Shown here: positions 25,326 through 33,459 of the stretch, one piece after another | Numbering within the stretch: the first letter of the stretch is position 1 | Layout of the letters: the number at the start of each line of letters is the position of its first letter | NCBI GenBank assembly: GCA_029562645.1 | Contig: JAKQUI010000069.1 | Location: forward strand, 62,001-126,000 | Source of the DNA: Spirochaetota bacterium | GTDB taxonomy: Bacteria > Spirochaetota > UBA4802 > JAKQUI01 | Direction: 5' to 3' | Length of the DNA: 64,000 nt | Made by a program: the position numbers and the translations under genes | The notes under the pieces: generated by a model | What the model was told of the DNA's origin: nothing | Databases searched by the model: none | The model's input: only the letters and a program-made list of their open reading frames with translations

Positions 25326-27041
25326 TTACGACACCAATGACTCGGCTATATGACGCCCCATCGACATGTCATAGGTCCCGGGCAGGACGCCGTCGCGCTC
25401 CAGCTCCTTTTTGCGAATGCGCTGCGTTTCCGTTTTGGGAAACTCCTCGACGATCCGCACGAAGCGCGGCAGCGCGAACCGGGGCAGGTCCTCGCTGAGG
25501 AATTCGACCAGCTCCCGCTCGGACAGCGAGCGCCCCTCCACCAGCGAGACCGACGCCATGATCTCATCCTCGGCCAGCTCCGACGGCACGGCGTACACGG
25601 CCGCCTCGAGGACTGCGGGGTGCCGCTGGATCGCGTGCTCCACCTCGTAGGCGGACACGTTCTCGCCTTTGATGCGCATGAACTCGGCGTTGCGGCCCAC
25701 GAAATAGAGATATCCGTGTTCGTCCTTCCGCACCAGGTCTCCCGTGTAGATCCAGCCGTCGCGGAGTTTTTCGCCGGTGGCCTTCTCGTTCTTGAAGTAC
25801 TCGACCGAGCGACGTTCGCCCTTCGCGGCGAAGATCAGCTCGCCCGGCATGCCCACCGGGACATCGTTTCCCTCGCGGTCCACCAGGCGGTACACGACCC
25901 CGGGGCCCGGCCTGCCGATGGAGCCCACCGGCGCGTTCCCCAGGTTCATGATGCTCTTGCCGCCGCCGTCCACCGCGCCGTAACCCTCGTAGATCCTCAC
26001 GCCGAAGCGCCGCTCGAATTGCGGCCAGAGGTCAGCCGGGCATGCGGCCGAGATGGTCAGCCGCACACGGTTGTCCCGGTCGTCGGGACGCTCCGGCTGC
26101 TTCATGAGAATGGGGATCATCGCCCCGATCGTATTGAAGGCCGTGACGCCGTTGGCGCGGATATCGTCCCAGAACCTGCTCGCGGAGAATTTTCGCGCCA
26201 GGACGACCTTCGCCCCGGTGTGCAACCCCTGCGTGATGGTGAGAAACAGCGCATTGCCGTGGAAGAGCGGCAGGCAGGTGTACAGGACATCGGAGGGACG
26301 ATACAATGCATAGGCCGCGATGGAGAGCAGCTTCACCGTGGTTTTTCCGTAGCGATACACCACGCCCTTGGGAAGCCCGGTGGTCCCCGACGTGTACAGG
26401 ATAAAGCAGATATCGTCCGTGTCGTAACCGCCATCGGGTTTCGACGCGGGCAGGCGCGTGGCGACCGAAAGAGAACGGGCGCCCTTCGGAAGGGGCGGCT
26501 GCTCGCTTCCCGGCTCGCGGTTGACGATCACGACCGGTTGCCGGATCAGCCTGTTCCGTATTTTGATGAACACGTCCAGCAGGTCCTCGTCGATCGCCAG
26601 AAAGGCCGCTTCGCTGTGGTTCAGAATGTACAGCAGGCTCTCGCCCCTGAGCGAGGTGTTCACCGGGACCGAGTACATCCCGATCTTTTGCGCGCCGATG
26701 AAGACGTCCAGGTAGGCCGGGCAATTCCCCATCATGATGGCCACGCCCCGCGCCCGGCCGCCGCCGAGCGAGAGCAAGAGGTGGGCGACCCGGTTCGCGT
26801 TTCGGTCCATGTGCCGGAAGGAAAAACACGTTCCCTCGAACACGATGCACGGCCGCTCGGGATGCATCCGGGCGCGTTCCTCCAGGAGCTCCGCCCAGGA
26901 CATGTCCTCGGCGATCTCCCGGCTTCGGACGAGGCTCCCGAGGTTGCGCGCGAGCGTCCCGCGCCGCAGCTCATGGGACGCAAAGGCCGCAAGCGCCTTC
27001 GCCAGCTTCAGTTTGATGATAAGGTTTTGCATACGATACAT
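25326..27041 (-). CDS. Fatty-acid/very-long-chain acyl-CoA synthetase (FATP/FadD6-like AMP-binding enzyme)
   Basis: 571 residues from the ATG at 27041 behind AGGGG. It has the adenylate-forming motifs YTSGTTGLPKG (P-loop), IYEGYGAVDGG, YTGDLVRKDEHGYLYFVGR and a C-terminal IRKKELERDG with the catalytic Lys region. The opening part with MSWAELLEERARMHPERPCIVFEG and the short C-terminal domain look like the FATP/FadD6 type that activates long or bulky carboxylic acids with CoA. It would feed the acyl-CoA dehydrogenases encoded just downstream. Confidence 0.9.
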   Translation of the reverse strand: MYRMQNLIIKLKLAKALAAFASHELRRGTLARNLGSLVRSREIAEDMSWAELLEERARMHPERPCIVFEGTCFSFRHMDRNANRVAHLLLSLGGGRARGVAIMMGNCPAYLDVFIGAQKIGMYSVPVNTSLRGESLLYILNHSEAAFLAIDEDLLDVFIKIRNRLIRQPVVIVNREPGSEQPPLPKGARSLSVATRLPASKPDGGYDTDDICFILYTSGTTGLPKGVVYRYGKTTVKLLSIAAYALYRPSDVLYTCLPLFHGNALFLTITQGLHTGAKVVLARKFSASRFWDDIRANGVTAFNTIGAMIPILMKQPERPDDRDNRVRLTISAACPADLWPQFERRFGVRIYEGYGAVDGGGKSIMNLGNAPVGSIGRPGPGVVYRLVDREGNDVPVGMPGELIFAAKGERRSVEYFKNEKATGEKLRDGWIYTGDLVRKDEHGYLYFVGRNAEFMRIKGENVSAYEVEHAIQRHPAVLEAAVYAVPSELAEDEIMASVSLVEGRSLSERELVEFLSEDLPRFALPRFVRIVEEFPKTETQRIRKKELERDGVLPGTYDMSMGRHIAESLVS

Positions 27042-27077
27042 GGTTGTCCCCTCTATGTCCGTTGATGTCACGACGCT

Positions 27078-28529
27078 CTACTGCACCCCGGCCGTCGCCA
27101 TGCCCGCTCCCCGCGACGGCGCCTCGAGGATGTGGATGCACATGGCCGCCTCCTCCTGCCCCAGCGCCCCGCCGCCGTTTTCTGCGAGCGCGATGCGGGC
27201 CCCCGCCACCTGGCGGCCGCCGGCCTCGCCGCGCAGTTGCGTGACCAGCTCGTGGATCTGCGCGAGCCCCGAGGCGCCGATGGGGTGCCCGCGCGACTCG
27301 AGCCCCCCGCTGGTGTTGATGGGGATCCGCCCGCCGATGCTCGTCTCGCCCCGCAGGGCGATCACGCCCCCCTCGCCCGGCGCGCAAAACCCGAGCGCCT
27401 CGGCCTGATGGAGCTCGCCGTAGGCCGTGGCGTCGTGCACCTCGGCCAGATGGATCTCCCCCGGGCCCAGGCCGGACTTCTCGTAGGCGATGCGGCTCAA
27501 GCGCTCGCCGATATCGATATCGTCGAAATCGCGCTCGCGGCCGGATCCGAGCACGGAGGCGCGCACACGCACCGCGCGGGAGGCGAGCCCCAGACGCCGC
27601 ACCGTGTCGCCGTCGCAGAGAACGGCCGACGCGGCGCCGTCGCCGATGGGAGCGCACATGGAGCGCGTGAGCGGCCAGGAGACCAGGCGATCGGCCATCA
27701 CCTCCTCCGGCGTGACCCGGAAGGTGTACTGCGCATTGGGATTGAGCGACGAGTGCAGGTGGTTCTTCGACGCGATAGCGGCGAGCTGTTCGATGGTGCT
27801 GCCGTATTTCCGCATGTGCCAGCGGGCCGCGAACCCGTACACGTCCATGAACGGCGAATGGTCGCCCGTGAGCAGCTTCCTGAGGTCCCGCACCGTGTCC
27901 GACCCGAGCATCTCCGAAAGTTGGAGATACACCCTGAACATGTCGCCGAGCTCGCGCATCCTCCCATAACGCGCCGCGCCGTTTTTCCCCTTCCGCGCCT
28001 TTGTTTCCGCGCCGCCTCGATGGGCGCGCGAACCGGCGTACCGGCGCACATGTTCCGCCATGCGCCGTCGGTCGTCATCGTCCATGCCAAAACGCGACAG
28101 GTCCGCGATGATGCGGGAGATGTTCTCGATGTCGAGGCCGCCGAGGAAGCCGGCGAATATCTTGTACTTGTTGTGGTGATGGACCTTCTCCGCCCCCACG
28201 GCCATCGTGATGTCGTACAGGCCGCTCGCCACGCCCAGCCAGGCGTGATGGAAGGCGGTCGATCCGCCCGCGCAGGCGTTTTCGATATTCGTGATGGGAA
28301 TGCCGTCAATGCCCAGGGGCCGCAGCGCGACCTGCCCCCTGATGGACTCCTGCCCGCGCGCATAGCCCCACCCGGAATTGGCAAACCAGAGCGCCGCAAG
28401 GTCCCGGCGCGCAATGCCCGCCTCGCGGAGGCAGGGAACGACCGTTGCCGCGACGAGGTCCTTGATCCCCATGTCGAGGTACTTGCCGAACTTGATGGTG
28501 TGAACCGCAATCACATAGACGTCTCTCAT
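27078..28529 (-). CDS. SCP-x-type thiolase (acetyl-CoA acetyltransferase family)
   Basis: 483 residues from the ATG at 28529 (MRDVYVIAVHTIKFGKY), which matches thiolase N-termini. The frame is open further upstream without support. Catalytic Cys is C86 in IENACAGGSTAFHHA; the HDATAYGELHQAEALG and SRGHPIGASGLAQ blocks supply the active-site His residues. A second conserved Cys stands near the end of the active site region (MCIH). The layout is the sterol-carrier-protein-x type that cleaves branched or sterol-side-chain 3-ketoacyl-CoAs. It heads the seven-gene operon; no DUF35 partner gene is present. A charged loop (residues 160-200) is longer than usual. Confidence 0.88.
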   Translation of the reverse strand: MRDVYVIAVHTIKFGKYLDMGIKDLVAATVVPCLREAGIARRDLAALWFANSGWGYARGQESIRGQVALRPLGIDGIPITNIENACAGGSTAFHHAWLGVASGLYDITMAVGAEKVHHHNKYKIFAGFLGGLDIENISRIIADLSRFGMDDDDRRRMAEHVRRYAGSRAHRGGAETKARKGKNGAARYGRMRELGDMFRVYLQLSEMLGSDTVRDLRKLLTGDHSPFMDVYGFAARWHMRKYGSTIEQLAAIASKNHLHSSLNPNAQYTFRVTPEEVMADRLVSWPLTRSMCAPIGDGAASAVLCDGDTVRRLGLASRAVRVRASVLGSGRERDFDDIDIGERLSRIAYEKSGLGPGEIHLAEVHDATAYGELHQAEALGFCAPGEGGVIALRGETSIGGRIPINTSGGLESRGHPIGASGLAQIHELVTQLRGEAGGRQVAGARIALAENGGGALGQEEAAMCIHILEAPSRGAGMATAGVQ

Positions 28530-28779
28530 ATGCTGATACCGCCGCATTCTGCCGATGTTGTCCGCCCGGTCGATGACCGAGCGTTGACGCGAATATAGCG
28601 GATTGCGCGGAGGCTGTCTTCCACGGCATCGAGAAGGCCCGATTGAACTCAATTATGTGCAATCATTTGCCCCCGCATCCCGTCGGCGGCAGCAGGGGCC
28701 CCCCAAATACTGCTTGTAATTATCAGCTCGACCGTTCACGATATGGCCGCGGAACGTGAAACGACAGACGCCGGCACCC
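28530..28779. promoter_or_regulatory. Divergent control region between the acyl-CoA operon and the AraC-type gene
   Basis: About 250 bp between the thiolase start and the AraC-family gene, so both promoters must lie here. The part around 28640-28750 is AT-richer (AATTATGTGCAATCATTTG and TACTGCTTGTAATTATCAG). No perfect palindrome stands out. If the AraC protein controls the operon, its direct-repeat site should be in this stretch. Confidence 0.35.
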
Positions 28780-30426
28780 ATGACACCACACACACGCATA
28801 TACCATATCCTGCTCGGTATGATGCTCGCCCTTACGGGCTCGTGCGCAAATACCGATGCGCCCGCGCCGGGGACCATGGACTTGAGCGGCCAATGGGAGC
28901 TCGTCGAGACGGTGGCAGGCGGTCCGGAGCTTCCCGACTATCGCGCGACCGGCGCCGTACCGGTTACCATACCCGGCCGGCTGGATCATATCGTGGGCCG
29001 AACGGCGGAGCATGCCGCGACCGTATGGCTTCGGAAACGGGTGTTCCTCGGCAGGGAGCTCGCCGGGTCCATGCTGGTGCTCAGCATCAACAACATCGGC
29101 ATCGCGGACGAGGCGTACGTCAACGGCGTGTGCGTCGGGGCGAGCGGCACCTTCCCGGCAGGCGGCGGCACCCGGGGGTACGATCTGGCATGGCACCGCG
29201 ACCGGGAGTATCACATCCCCGCGGCGCTCCTGCGGCCCGACCGGGAGAACCTGATCGCCATCAAGGTGTTTTTCCACGTGATCGACGGCGTGCGGGAACG
29301 ACCGTCGCTGTCGTCGGCGCGGGCCTTGCACGAGGCGAACCGCTTCAGGGAGTTTGTCCCGTCGGCGAACAATCTCAACCCTCTCATTCTCGCGCTCTTG
29401 CTGTACACGCTCCTCATCATCTCGATGAAGGGAGCGGTGAACCGCCGCCTGGCCGTGTACTCGAACATCTTCATCATGGCCGTCTTCGGGGTCACGGTGC
29501 TCATGCTGGGCCTGCCGCGCTTCGACGACAATCTCTACCGATTCAAGCTGTTTCTCCTTTTATACGTGCTCGCTGATTTTTCCCTGATCCTGTTCATACA
29601 GGAATTTTTCTCCATCAGGTCCCGCGCGCTCACGGCGGGCGCCGTGTCGGTGTTTTTCGTTTACGCCGGTTTCATGGCCTGGCTGCCGTCGGCGCGCGCG
29701 CTGGTTTCAATCGGGGCGCCGGTCACCGCGGCGGTCATCGTCGGCTATATCCTTGCGGCCATCGGCGTGTTCCTCGTCGCCCTCACGCGCGACCCGCGGC
29801 GGTACTGGTATCTGGCGCTAGTCGGCGCGTACATCCTCGTCTCGGCCGCCGACACGCTGCACTGCCTGGCGACCGGACGGCTCTACCTCATCTCGTACTC
29901 ATTCGCCCTCCGGCTGCCGCTCCTGCTCTTCGGCGCGCTCCTGGTGCACCTGCTGGACCTCCGAAACGCGCGCTCCGACCGCGACATCCTCACCGCCGCG
30001 CTGCTGAACAAAACGAATGAGTTGCGACGGATCCGACGGCGCGCGCCGCGCGACAATGCCCGCCCGGAGCCGCGCGACACGATCCATCAGCTCATCGAAC
30101 ACCTCGACGAGAACTTCACGGAAACCTACGACCGGCTGGCCCTCGCCCGGCGCTTCAACATGAACGAGGATTACATGGTGCAGCTGTTCAAGAAGGTCAC
30201 GGGCACCACGATCTCGAGCTATATCAACACGCGGCGCATCGAGGCCTCGAAACAACTGCTGGTGGAAACGGAGAGCAAGGTCATCGACATCGCCTTTCAC
30301 GTGGGCTTCGACAACCTGACCTATTTCTACCGCACCTTCAAGAAGCATATCGGGTACTCGCCGGTCGAATACCGACGCATGGCCGCGGATCGCTTATTCA
30401 CGGAGGAGGAGATGGCGGGCGAGTGA
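28780..30426 (+). CDS. Membrane-anchored AraC-family regulator with extracellular jelly-roll sensor
   Basis: 548 residues from the ATG at 28780 (a GTG at 28756 is the alternative; neither has a good ribosome site). Order: a lipoprotein-like signal (ILLGMMLALTGSC), a beta-rich domain of about 150 residues resembling the sugar-binding domain of GH2 enzymes (SGQWELVE, ATVWLRKRVFL, VLSINNIGIADEAYVNG, GYDLAWHRDREYHIP), seven membrane spans (about 200-400), then a cytosolic AraC DNA-binding domain with two helix-turn-helix units (TYDRLALARRFNMNEDYMVQLFKK and IDIAFHVGFDNLTYFYRTFKKHIGYSP). It would bind an outside ligand and control DNA directly from the membrane. Divergent from the acyl-CoA operon, a likely target. 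Confidence 0.88.
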   Translation: MTPHTRIYHILLGMMLALTGSCANTDAPAPGTMDLSGQWELVETVAGGPELPDYRATGAVPVTIPGRLDHIVGRTAEHAATVWLRKRVFLGRELAGSMLVLSINNIGIADEAYVNGVCVGASGTFPAGGGTRGYDLAWHRDREYHIPAALLRPDRENLIAIKVFFHVIDGVRERPSLSSARALHEANRFREFVPSANNLNPLILALLLYTLLIISMKGAVNRRLAVYSNIFIMAVFGVTVLMLGLPRFDDNLYRFKLFLLLYVLADFSLILFIQEFFSIRSRALTAGAVSVFFVYAGFMAWLPSARALVSIGAPVTAAVIVGYILAAIGVFLVALTRDPRRYWYLALVGAYILVSAADTLHCLATGRLYLISYSFALRLPLLLFGALLVHLLDLRNARSDRDILTAALLNKTNELRRIRRRAPRDNARPEPRDTIHQLIEHLDENFTETYDRLALARRFNMNEDYMVQLFKKVTGTTISSYINTRRIEASKQLLVETESKVIDIAFHVGFDNLTYFYRTFKKHIGYSPVEYRRMAADRLFTEEEMAGE

Positions 30427-30500
30427 GGGAGGGGCTCAGCGCACGAATGCCGACGCTGATGCGGAACGCCCGATGCGACTGGATCCCATGAAAGGAAAAC

Positions 30501-30543
30501 GCGCGCCAGACAGGAATCGAACCTGTGACCCACAGCTTAGAAG
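30501..30543. repeat. Left attachment-type repeat (partial tRNA-Arg copy)
   Basis: 43 bp identical to 33381-33423, the 3' part of tRNA-Arg(TCT) from the anticodon to the acceptor end. The 5' half of the tRNA is absent here, so this is a fragment and not a gene. The match ends sharply on both sides (position 30500 is C against T, 30544 is T against G). Confidence 0.9.
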
Positions 30544-30545
30544 TC

Positions 30546-30702
30546 CATCGTGGAGCATGTTTTCAGTATTAACAACGCCACCAGCTTCCTTGACGACCTT
30601 GGCGTATTCCTTCTTGGAGACCTGACGGCCATCTTTTCCGCCGGTTAAGGAGTCGGGCTGTACGAAGTTGCCGGGCAGTAAAATACAATATTTAATAAAC
30701 AT
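30546..30702 (-). pseudogene. Remnant ORF next to the left island end
   Basis: The minus strand carries an ATG-started frame (MFIKYCILLPGNFVQPDSL then GGKDGRQVSKKEYAKVVKEAGG and VVNTENMLHDG) that runs into the partial tRNA repeat and on out of the island. The charged, regular middle looks like real protein, but there is no natural C-terminus: the repeat junction replaces it. It is probably the 5' part of a gene cut by the integration or excision event. Family not recognised. Confidence 0.35.
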
Positions 30703-30761
30703 AATTTATCAATTAACACTTAAAAAATTTGAAAATATTAATCCAATCAGACTAAATTTTA

Positions 30762-30791
30762 TTGACAAATCCGTTTTATCTGTGTTTATTA
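30762..30791 (+). promoter_or_regulatory. Probable promoter of the island lipoprotein gene
   Basis: TTGACA at 30762-30767, then 17-18 bp, then TTTATT/TTATTA as the -10. It lies in strongly AT-rich DNA 140 bp upstream of the lipoprotein start. The -35 is perfect, the -10 weak. Confidence 0.4.
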
Positions 30792-30930
30792 AGTTAAAAT
30801 TAAATATATCATGGATTCTATCCGTGAACTAGCGGAATACTCGCACCCTTAAAAAAAAACAGAAGCAATCGGACCGCAAGTGTCCGCATCACGTTCTAAA
30901 ATCCATGATTAATATTCTGGAGGGTGTGTT

Positions 30931-31815
30931 ATGTTTAAAAAACTTGGTGCTATCATTTTCACTATTATTATTGCTTCAAGTTGTTCAAGCAAAAGTGGCG
31001 GTGATGGTGGTGGTGGCAGTGGCGGTGGAGTGGGCGCCTCGGTGCCAAGTCGCGTGTATAGAATTAATTATAGCTCCGGTGTGGTTGTTGGTTTCAATTT
31101 CCGTAGTCTGTTCGTACAAAACGCATGGGCTGCAGAACTCCAAGCATATAAGGTAGCTGAGTTTGACGCAGATACAGGGAAGCTGAAAAAGGTAATTTTG
31201 TACAATGGTAGCGGACTTTCGGATAGCTACTATGATTATGAACTCAATGCAGATGGGCGGCCTACACGACATTACTGCAGAAATACGGATGGAACGCTGT
31301 GGTACCAGTATCATATGACGTGGAACGCCGAAAAGAAGATCACCGAGTTCTACTCGAAAAAGGCCAATGGCACGACGGATACATATATCGAGTTTCTCTA
31401 TCTTCCTGATGGCAACCTTGAGTGGTTAAAGCAGTGGAATGACAATACGAGGGTTACCCTGTATTACCGTCTGAAGAACGTGTACGATACTGACGGTAAT
31501 CTCATTCGCGTATATGCGGGTACGGCCTCCGGTATCGAGCGCTTCGAGGTTACCTATCCTGAATCGGGGAAACGTCGAATCGACATCTTTCAGCATGCGA
31601 CAATGGACGATCCCACGTCGGGTGATGGGTCGAACTATCGCGTATTTACCTACGATGAAAAGAACAGGCTCGTCCATATTTTGTTTGGCGACTCAAACAC
31701 AGAACGAGTATATGAGTATGCAAAAGAATCAGTCTCTGAAGATAAATCAGACGAATGGGAGACTTGGTATAATCTTCCCGTAAATCTGCAGGCATGGATT
31801 GACGGCCCGCAATAA
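30931..31815 (+). CDS. Island lipoprotein with Gly-rich linker and YD/RHS-like repeats
   Basis: 294 residues behind a good GGAGG site. MFKKLGAIIFTIIIASSC is a lipoprotein signal (Cys 18), followed by a flexible linker of Gly and Ser. The rest has repeated segments of the kind YxYxLNADGRPTRHY, YLPDGNLEWLKQW, YDTDGNLIRVY and YDEKNRLVHILFG, which resemble YD repeats of RHS-type surface proteins (about 20-25 residues each). It is probably displayed on the cell surface; partner unknown. AT-richer codon use than the chromosome marks it as acquired cargo. Confidence 0.75.
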   Translation: MFKKLGAIIFTIIIASSCSSKSGGDGGGGSGGGVGASVPSRVYRINYSSGVVVGFNFRSLFVQNAWAAELQAYKVAEFDADTGKLKKVILYNGSGLSDSYYDYELNADGRPTRHYCRNTDGTLWYQYHMTWNAEKKITEFYSKKANGTTDTYIEFLYLPDGNLEWLKQWNDNTRVTLYYRLKNVYDTDGNLIRVYAGTASGIERFEVTYPESGKRRIDIFQHATMDDPTSGDGSNYRVFTYDEKNRLVHILFGDSNTERVYEYAKESVSEDKSDEWETWYNLPVNLQAWIDGPQ

Positions 31816-32150
31816 GCTCATTCTCGTTTGTCTCCTTGTTCTTCTGGTTATGTGTGTATTCCAGATCAAGTAACCATCCTTCGAACGCAGGCATGCGGTT
31901 TGCAATTATACCTGCAACTGTATGCCTGCGTTAGCTTGCACGATATATCCATACGCAAGGTCGAGATTGATTCTATTTACCGCAATAACCGATCTAAACT
32001 CGAACCAACAAACACATACACTTCTCATTAACAGATTCGATATGACCGCCATTGCAACGACATCCGGCCGAATGGATAGGGGCTGTATAACAACCGATCC
32101 TGCCGCCAAACCCCATTCAGAGGTCCTATAGCACACTATAATGCTATCAG
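31816..32150. other. Non-coding stretch inside the island
   Basis: 335 bp of AT-rich DNA between two converging genes, with no supported gene. An 8-bp inverted repeat ATCAGCTA/TAGCTGAT with a 9-base loop (32146-32170) overlaps the stop codon of the Fic gene and may end its transcript. There is no T-run, so it is at best a weak terminator. Confidence 0.4.
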
Positions 32151-33155
32151 CTATGGTTTGCGTAGCTGATAACGACCCGTCTTCTTACCGCCGACCTTTT
32201 CGATGAGGCCGGCTTCGACGAGCGGCTTAATCAGATCCATCGCTCCTTGTTTGGATATATCCAATGCGACCCAGATCTCAGCGGGCGACATGCTGCCGAT
32301 ATCCCGAAGAAGTGCCAGCAGCCGCTCCTGTTTCGGCCTGAGGACAATCTTCTCTTTTGTGAGATTACTGAATGACTGGACCCGCAGCCAGACTCGATCG
32401 AGGGTTTGTCGAAGCCCCTCGGCCGAATACTCGAGCCAGGATGTCAGATCGTCCCCTTCATGACGGACGGACTCGAGTGCGGAGTAGTAGCGCGGCCGGT
32501 CATCCCAGTAGAACTCATCGACGGAGAAGATGTGATGCGTATCGAACCCGCGGCGGTACAGTTCCCAAAGCGCGAGCGCACGGCCGACGCGTCCGTTGCC
32601 GTCGGCAAAGGGGTGAATTGCCTCAAACCGGTAATGAACGATAGCGGAGCTGATGACCGGAGATATCGACGTCGATTGATGATTCCACCAATCAAGAAAT
32701 TCAAACATCAATCCCGATACTTCGCCCGGCGCCGGCGGAACATACGCTCCAACCCTGACCGGGATGTCCCGGTAACGGCCGGCCCTGCCCTGATCCATCA
32801 CCCCCTCGGCCAGGATGCGGTGCAGCGCGAACACGTCCTCATGCCGGATTCTCTTCTTACTTACGTGCTTCTCCACATATCGCAATCCTGCAAGGTAGTT
32901 CACAACCTCGCGCTTCGATCGCGGATCGGCGAAGAAATCCCTGCCCTCCTCGATGGCCCGCACTTCTTCGAGCGTGAGAGGATTGCCCTCGATGGCAGTC
33001 GAGGCATGCGTGTTGCGCGTGCGCGTGTCCTTCTGCATGGCCGGCAGCCATGTAAGCTCGACGGCGGCGCCCTGGATTCGCTCACGAAGGGCCGCAATGG
33101 CCTCCACTAGGGATAGGAGGCGCGGGCTGATCGTATATCGGGGTTCGTACGCCAT
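32151..33155 (-). CDS. Fic-domain protein (class II, self-inhibited AMP-transferase) with C-terminal winged helix
   Basis: 334 residues from the ATG at 33155; a TTG four codons upstream is possible. The Fic motif HPFADGNGRVGR is complete at 181-192, including the catalytic His. An inhibitory motif of the (S/T)xxxE(G/N) type, STAIEG, stands at 52-57, before the Fic core, which makes it class II. The C-terminus (about 270-334: SPAEIWVALDISKQGAMDLIKPLVEAGLIEKVGGKK) is a winged helix as in many Fic/DUF4172-type proteins. Fic enzymes attach AMP or related groups to proteins. Target unknown. The only enzyme in the island. Confidence 0.92.
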   Translation of the reverse strand: MAYEPRYTISPRLLSLVEAIAALRERIQGAAVELTWLPAMQKDTRTRNTHASTAIEGNPLTLEEVRAIEEGRDFFADPRSKREVVNYLAGLRYVEKHVSKKRIRHEDVFALHRILAEGVMDQGRAGRYRDIPVRVGAYVPPAPGEVSGLMFEFLDWWNHQSTSISPVISSAIVHYRFEAIHPFADGNGRVGRALALWELYRRGFDTHHIFSVDEFYWDDRPRYYSALESVRHEGDDLTSWLEYSAEGLRQTLDRVWLRVQSFSNLTKEKIVLRPKQERLLALLRDIGSMSPAEIWVALDISKQGAMDLIKPLVEAGLIEKVGGKKTGRYQLRKP

Positions 33156-33161
33156 GTGATT

Positions 33162-33192
33162 AGTCAAGTATAAGTCAAGTTATCAGTCAAGT
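33162..33192 (-). promoter_or_regulatory. Three ACTTGACT repeats before the Fic gene
   Basis: Read on the minus strand, ACTTGACT occurs three times (33185-33192, 33173-33180, 33162-33169), at 12- and 11-bp spacing, ending 6 bp before the Fic ATG. One-turn spacing places all copies on the same DNA face. This looks like an operator, perhaps for the winged helix of the Fic protein itself. Each copy also holds a TTGACT that could act as a -35. Confidence 0.5.
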
Positions 33193-33380
33193 AGATTTCA
33201 GGTCTTCCATGCTCCTGCGAACCGGCTACACCCGCTATTCGTGAAAAGACATCACGGCGCCATACAAACGCCACAGCGCGAGAGCTATTTCTTCAGTTCG
33301 TGGAGGATGGCACGCTTTGTTGTGACAGAGGGAAACGCTATGGACGGAAACAACATGCCCCCGATCTCTCGGGAGCACCT

Positions 33381-33423
33381 GCGCGCCAGACAGGAATCGA
33401 ACCTGTGACCCACAGCTTAGAAG
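33381..33423. repeat. Right attachment-type repeat, within intact tRNA-Arg(TCT)
   Basis: 43 bp identical to 30501-30543. It covers the 3' part of the tRNA gene, from the anticodon region to one base past the discriminator, the usual crossover area of tRNA-targeted integrases. Confidence 0.9.
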
Positions 33424-33455
33424 GCTGTTGCTCTATCCGACTGAGCTACTGGCGC
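33382..33455 (-). tRNA. tRNA-Arg (anticodon TCT)
   Basis: Complete cloverleaf on the minus strand: acceptor GCGCCAG/CTGGCGC, anticodon stem ACAGC/GCTGT with loop CTTCTAA, T arm with GGTTCGATTCC. The anticodon TCT reads AGA/AGG codons. The gene is the target of the island, whose right repeat lies in its 3' half. CCA not encoded. Confidence 0.95.
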
Positions 33456-33459
33456 GTAT

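Larger units (their letters stand above)
30501..33423. mobile_element. Small tRNA-Arg-bounded genomic island (integrative cassette without integrase)
   Basis: A 2.9-kb segment lies between two exact 43-bp direct repeats, one being the 3' end of an intact tRNA-Arg(TCT) gene. This is the signature left by site-specific integration into a tRNA. The inside is visibly AT-richer than the chromosome, most of all 30680-32150. Cargo: an ORF remnant at the left end, a lipoprotein gene and a Fic gene. No tyrosine or serine recombinase is encoded inside, so mobility would need an outside enzyme, or the integrase gene has been lost. Confidence 0.7.
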
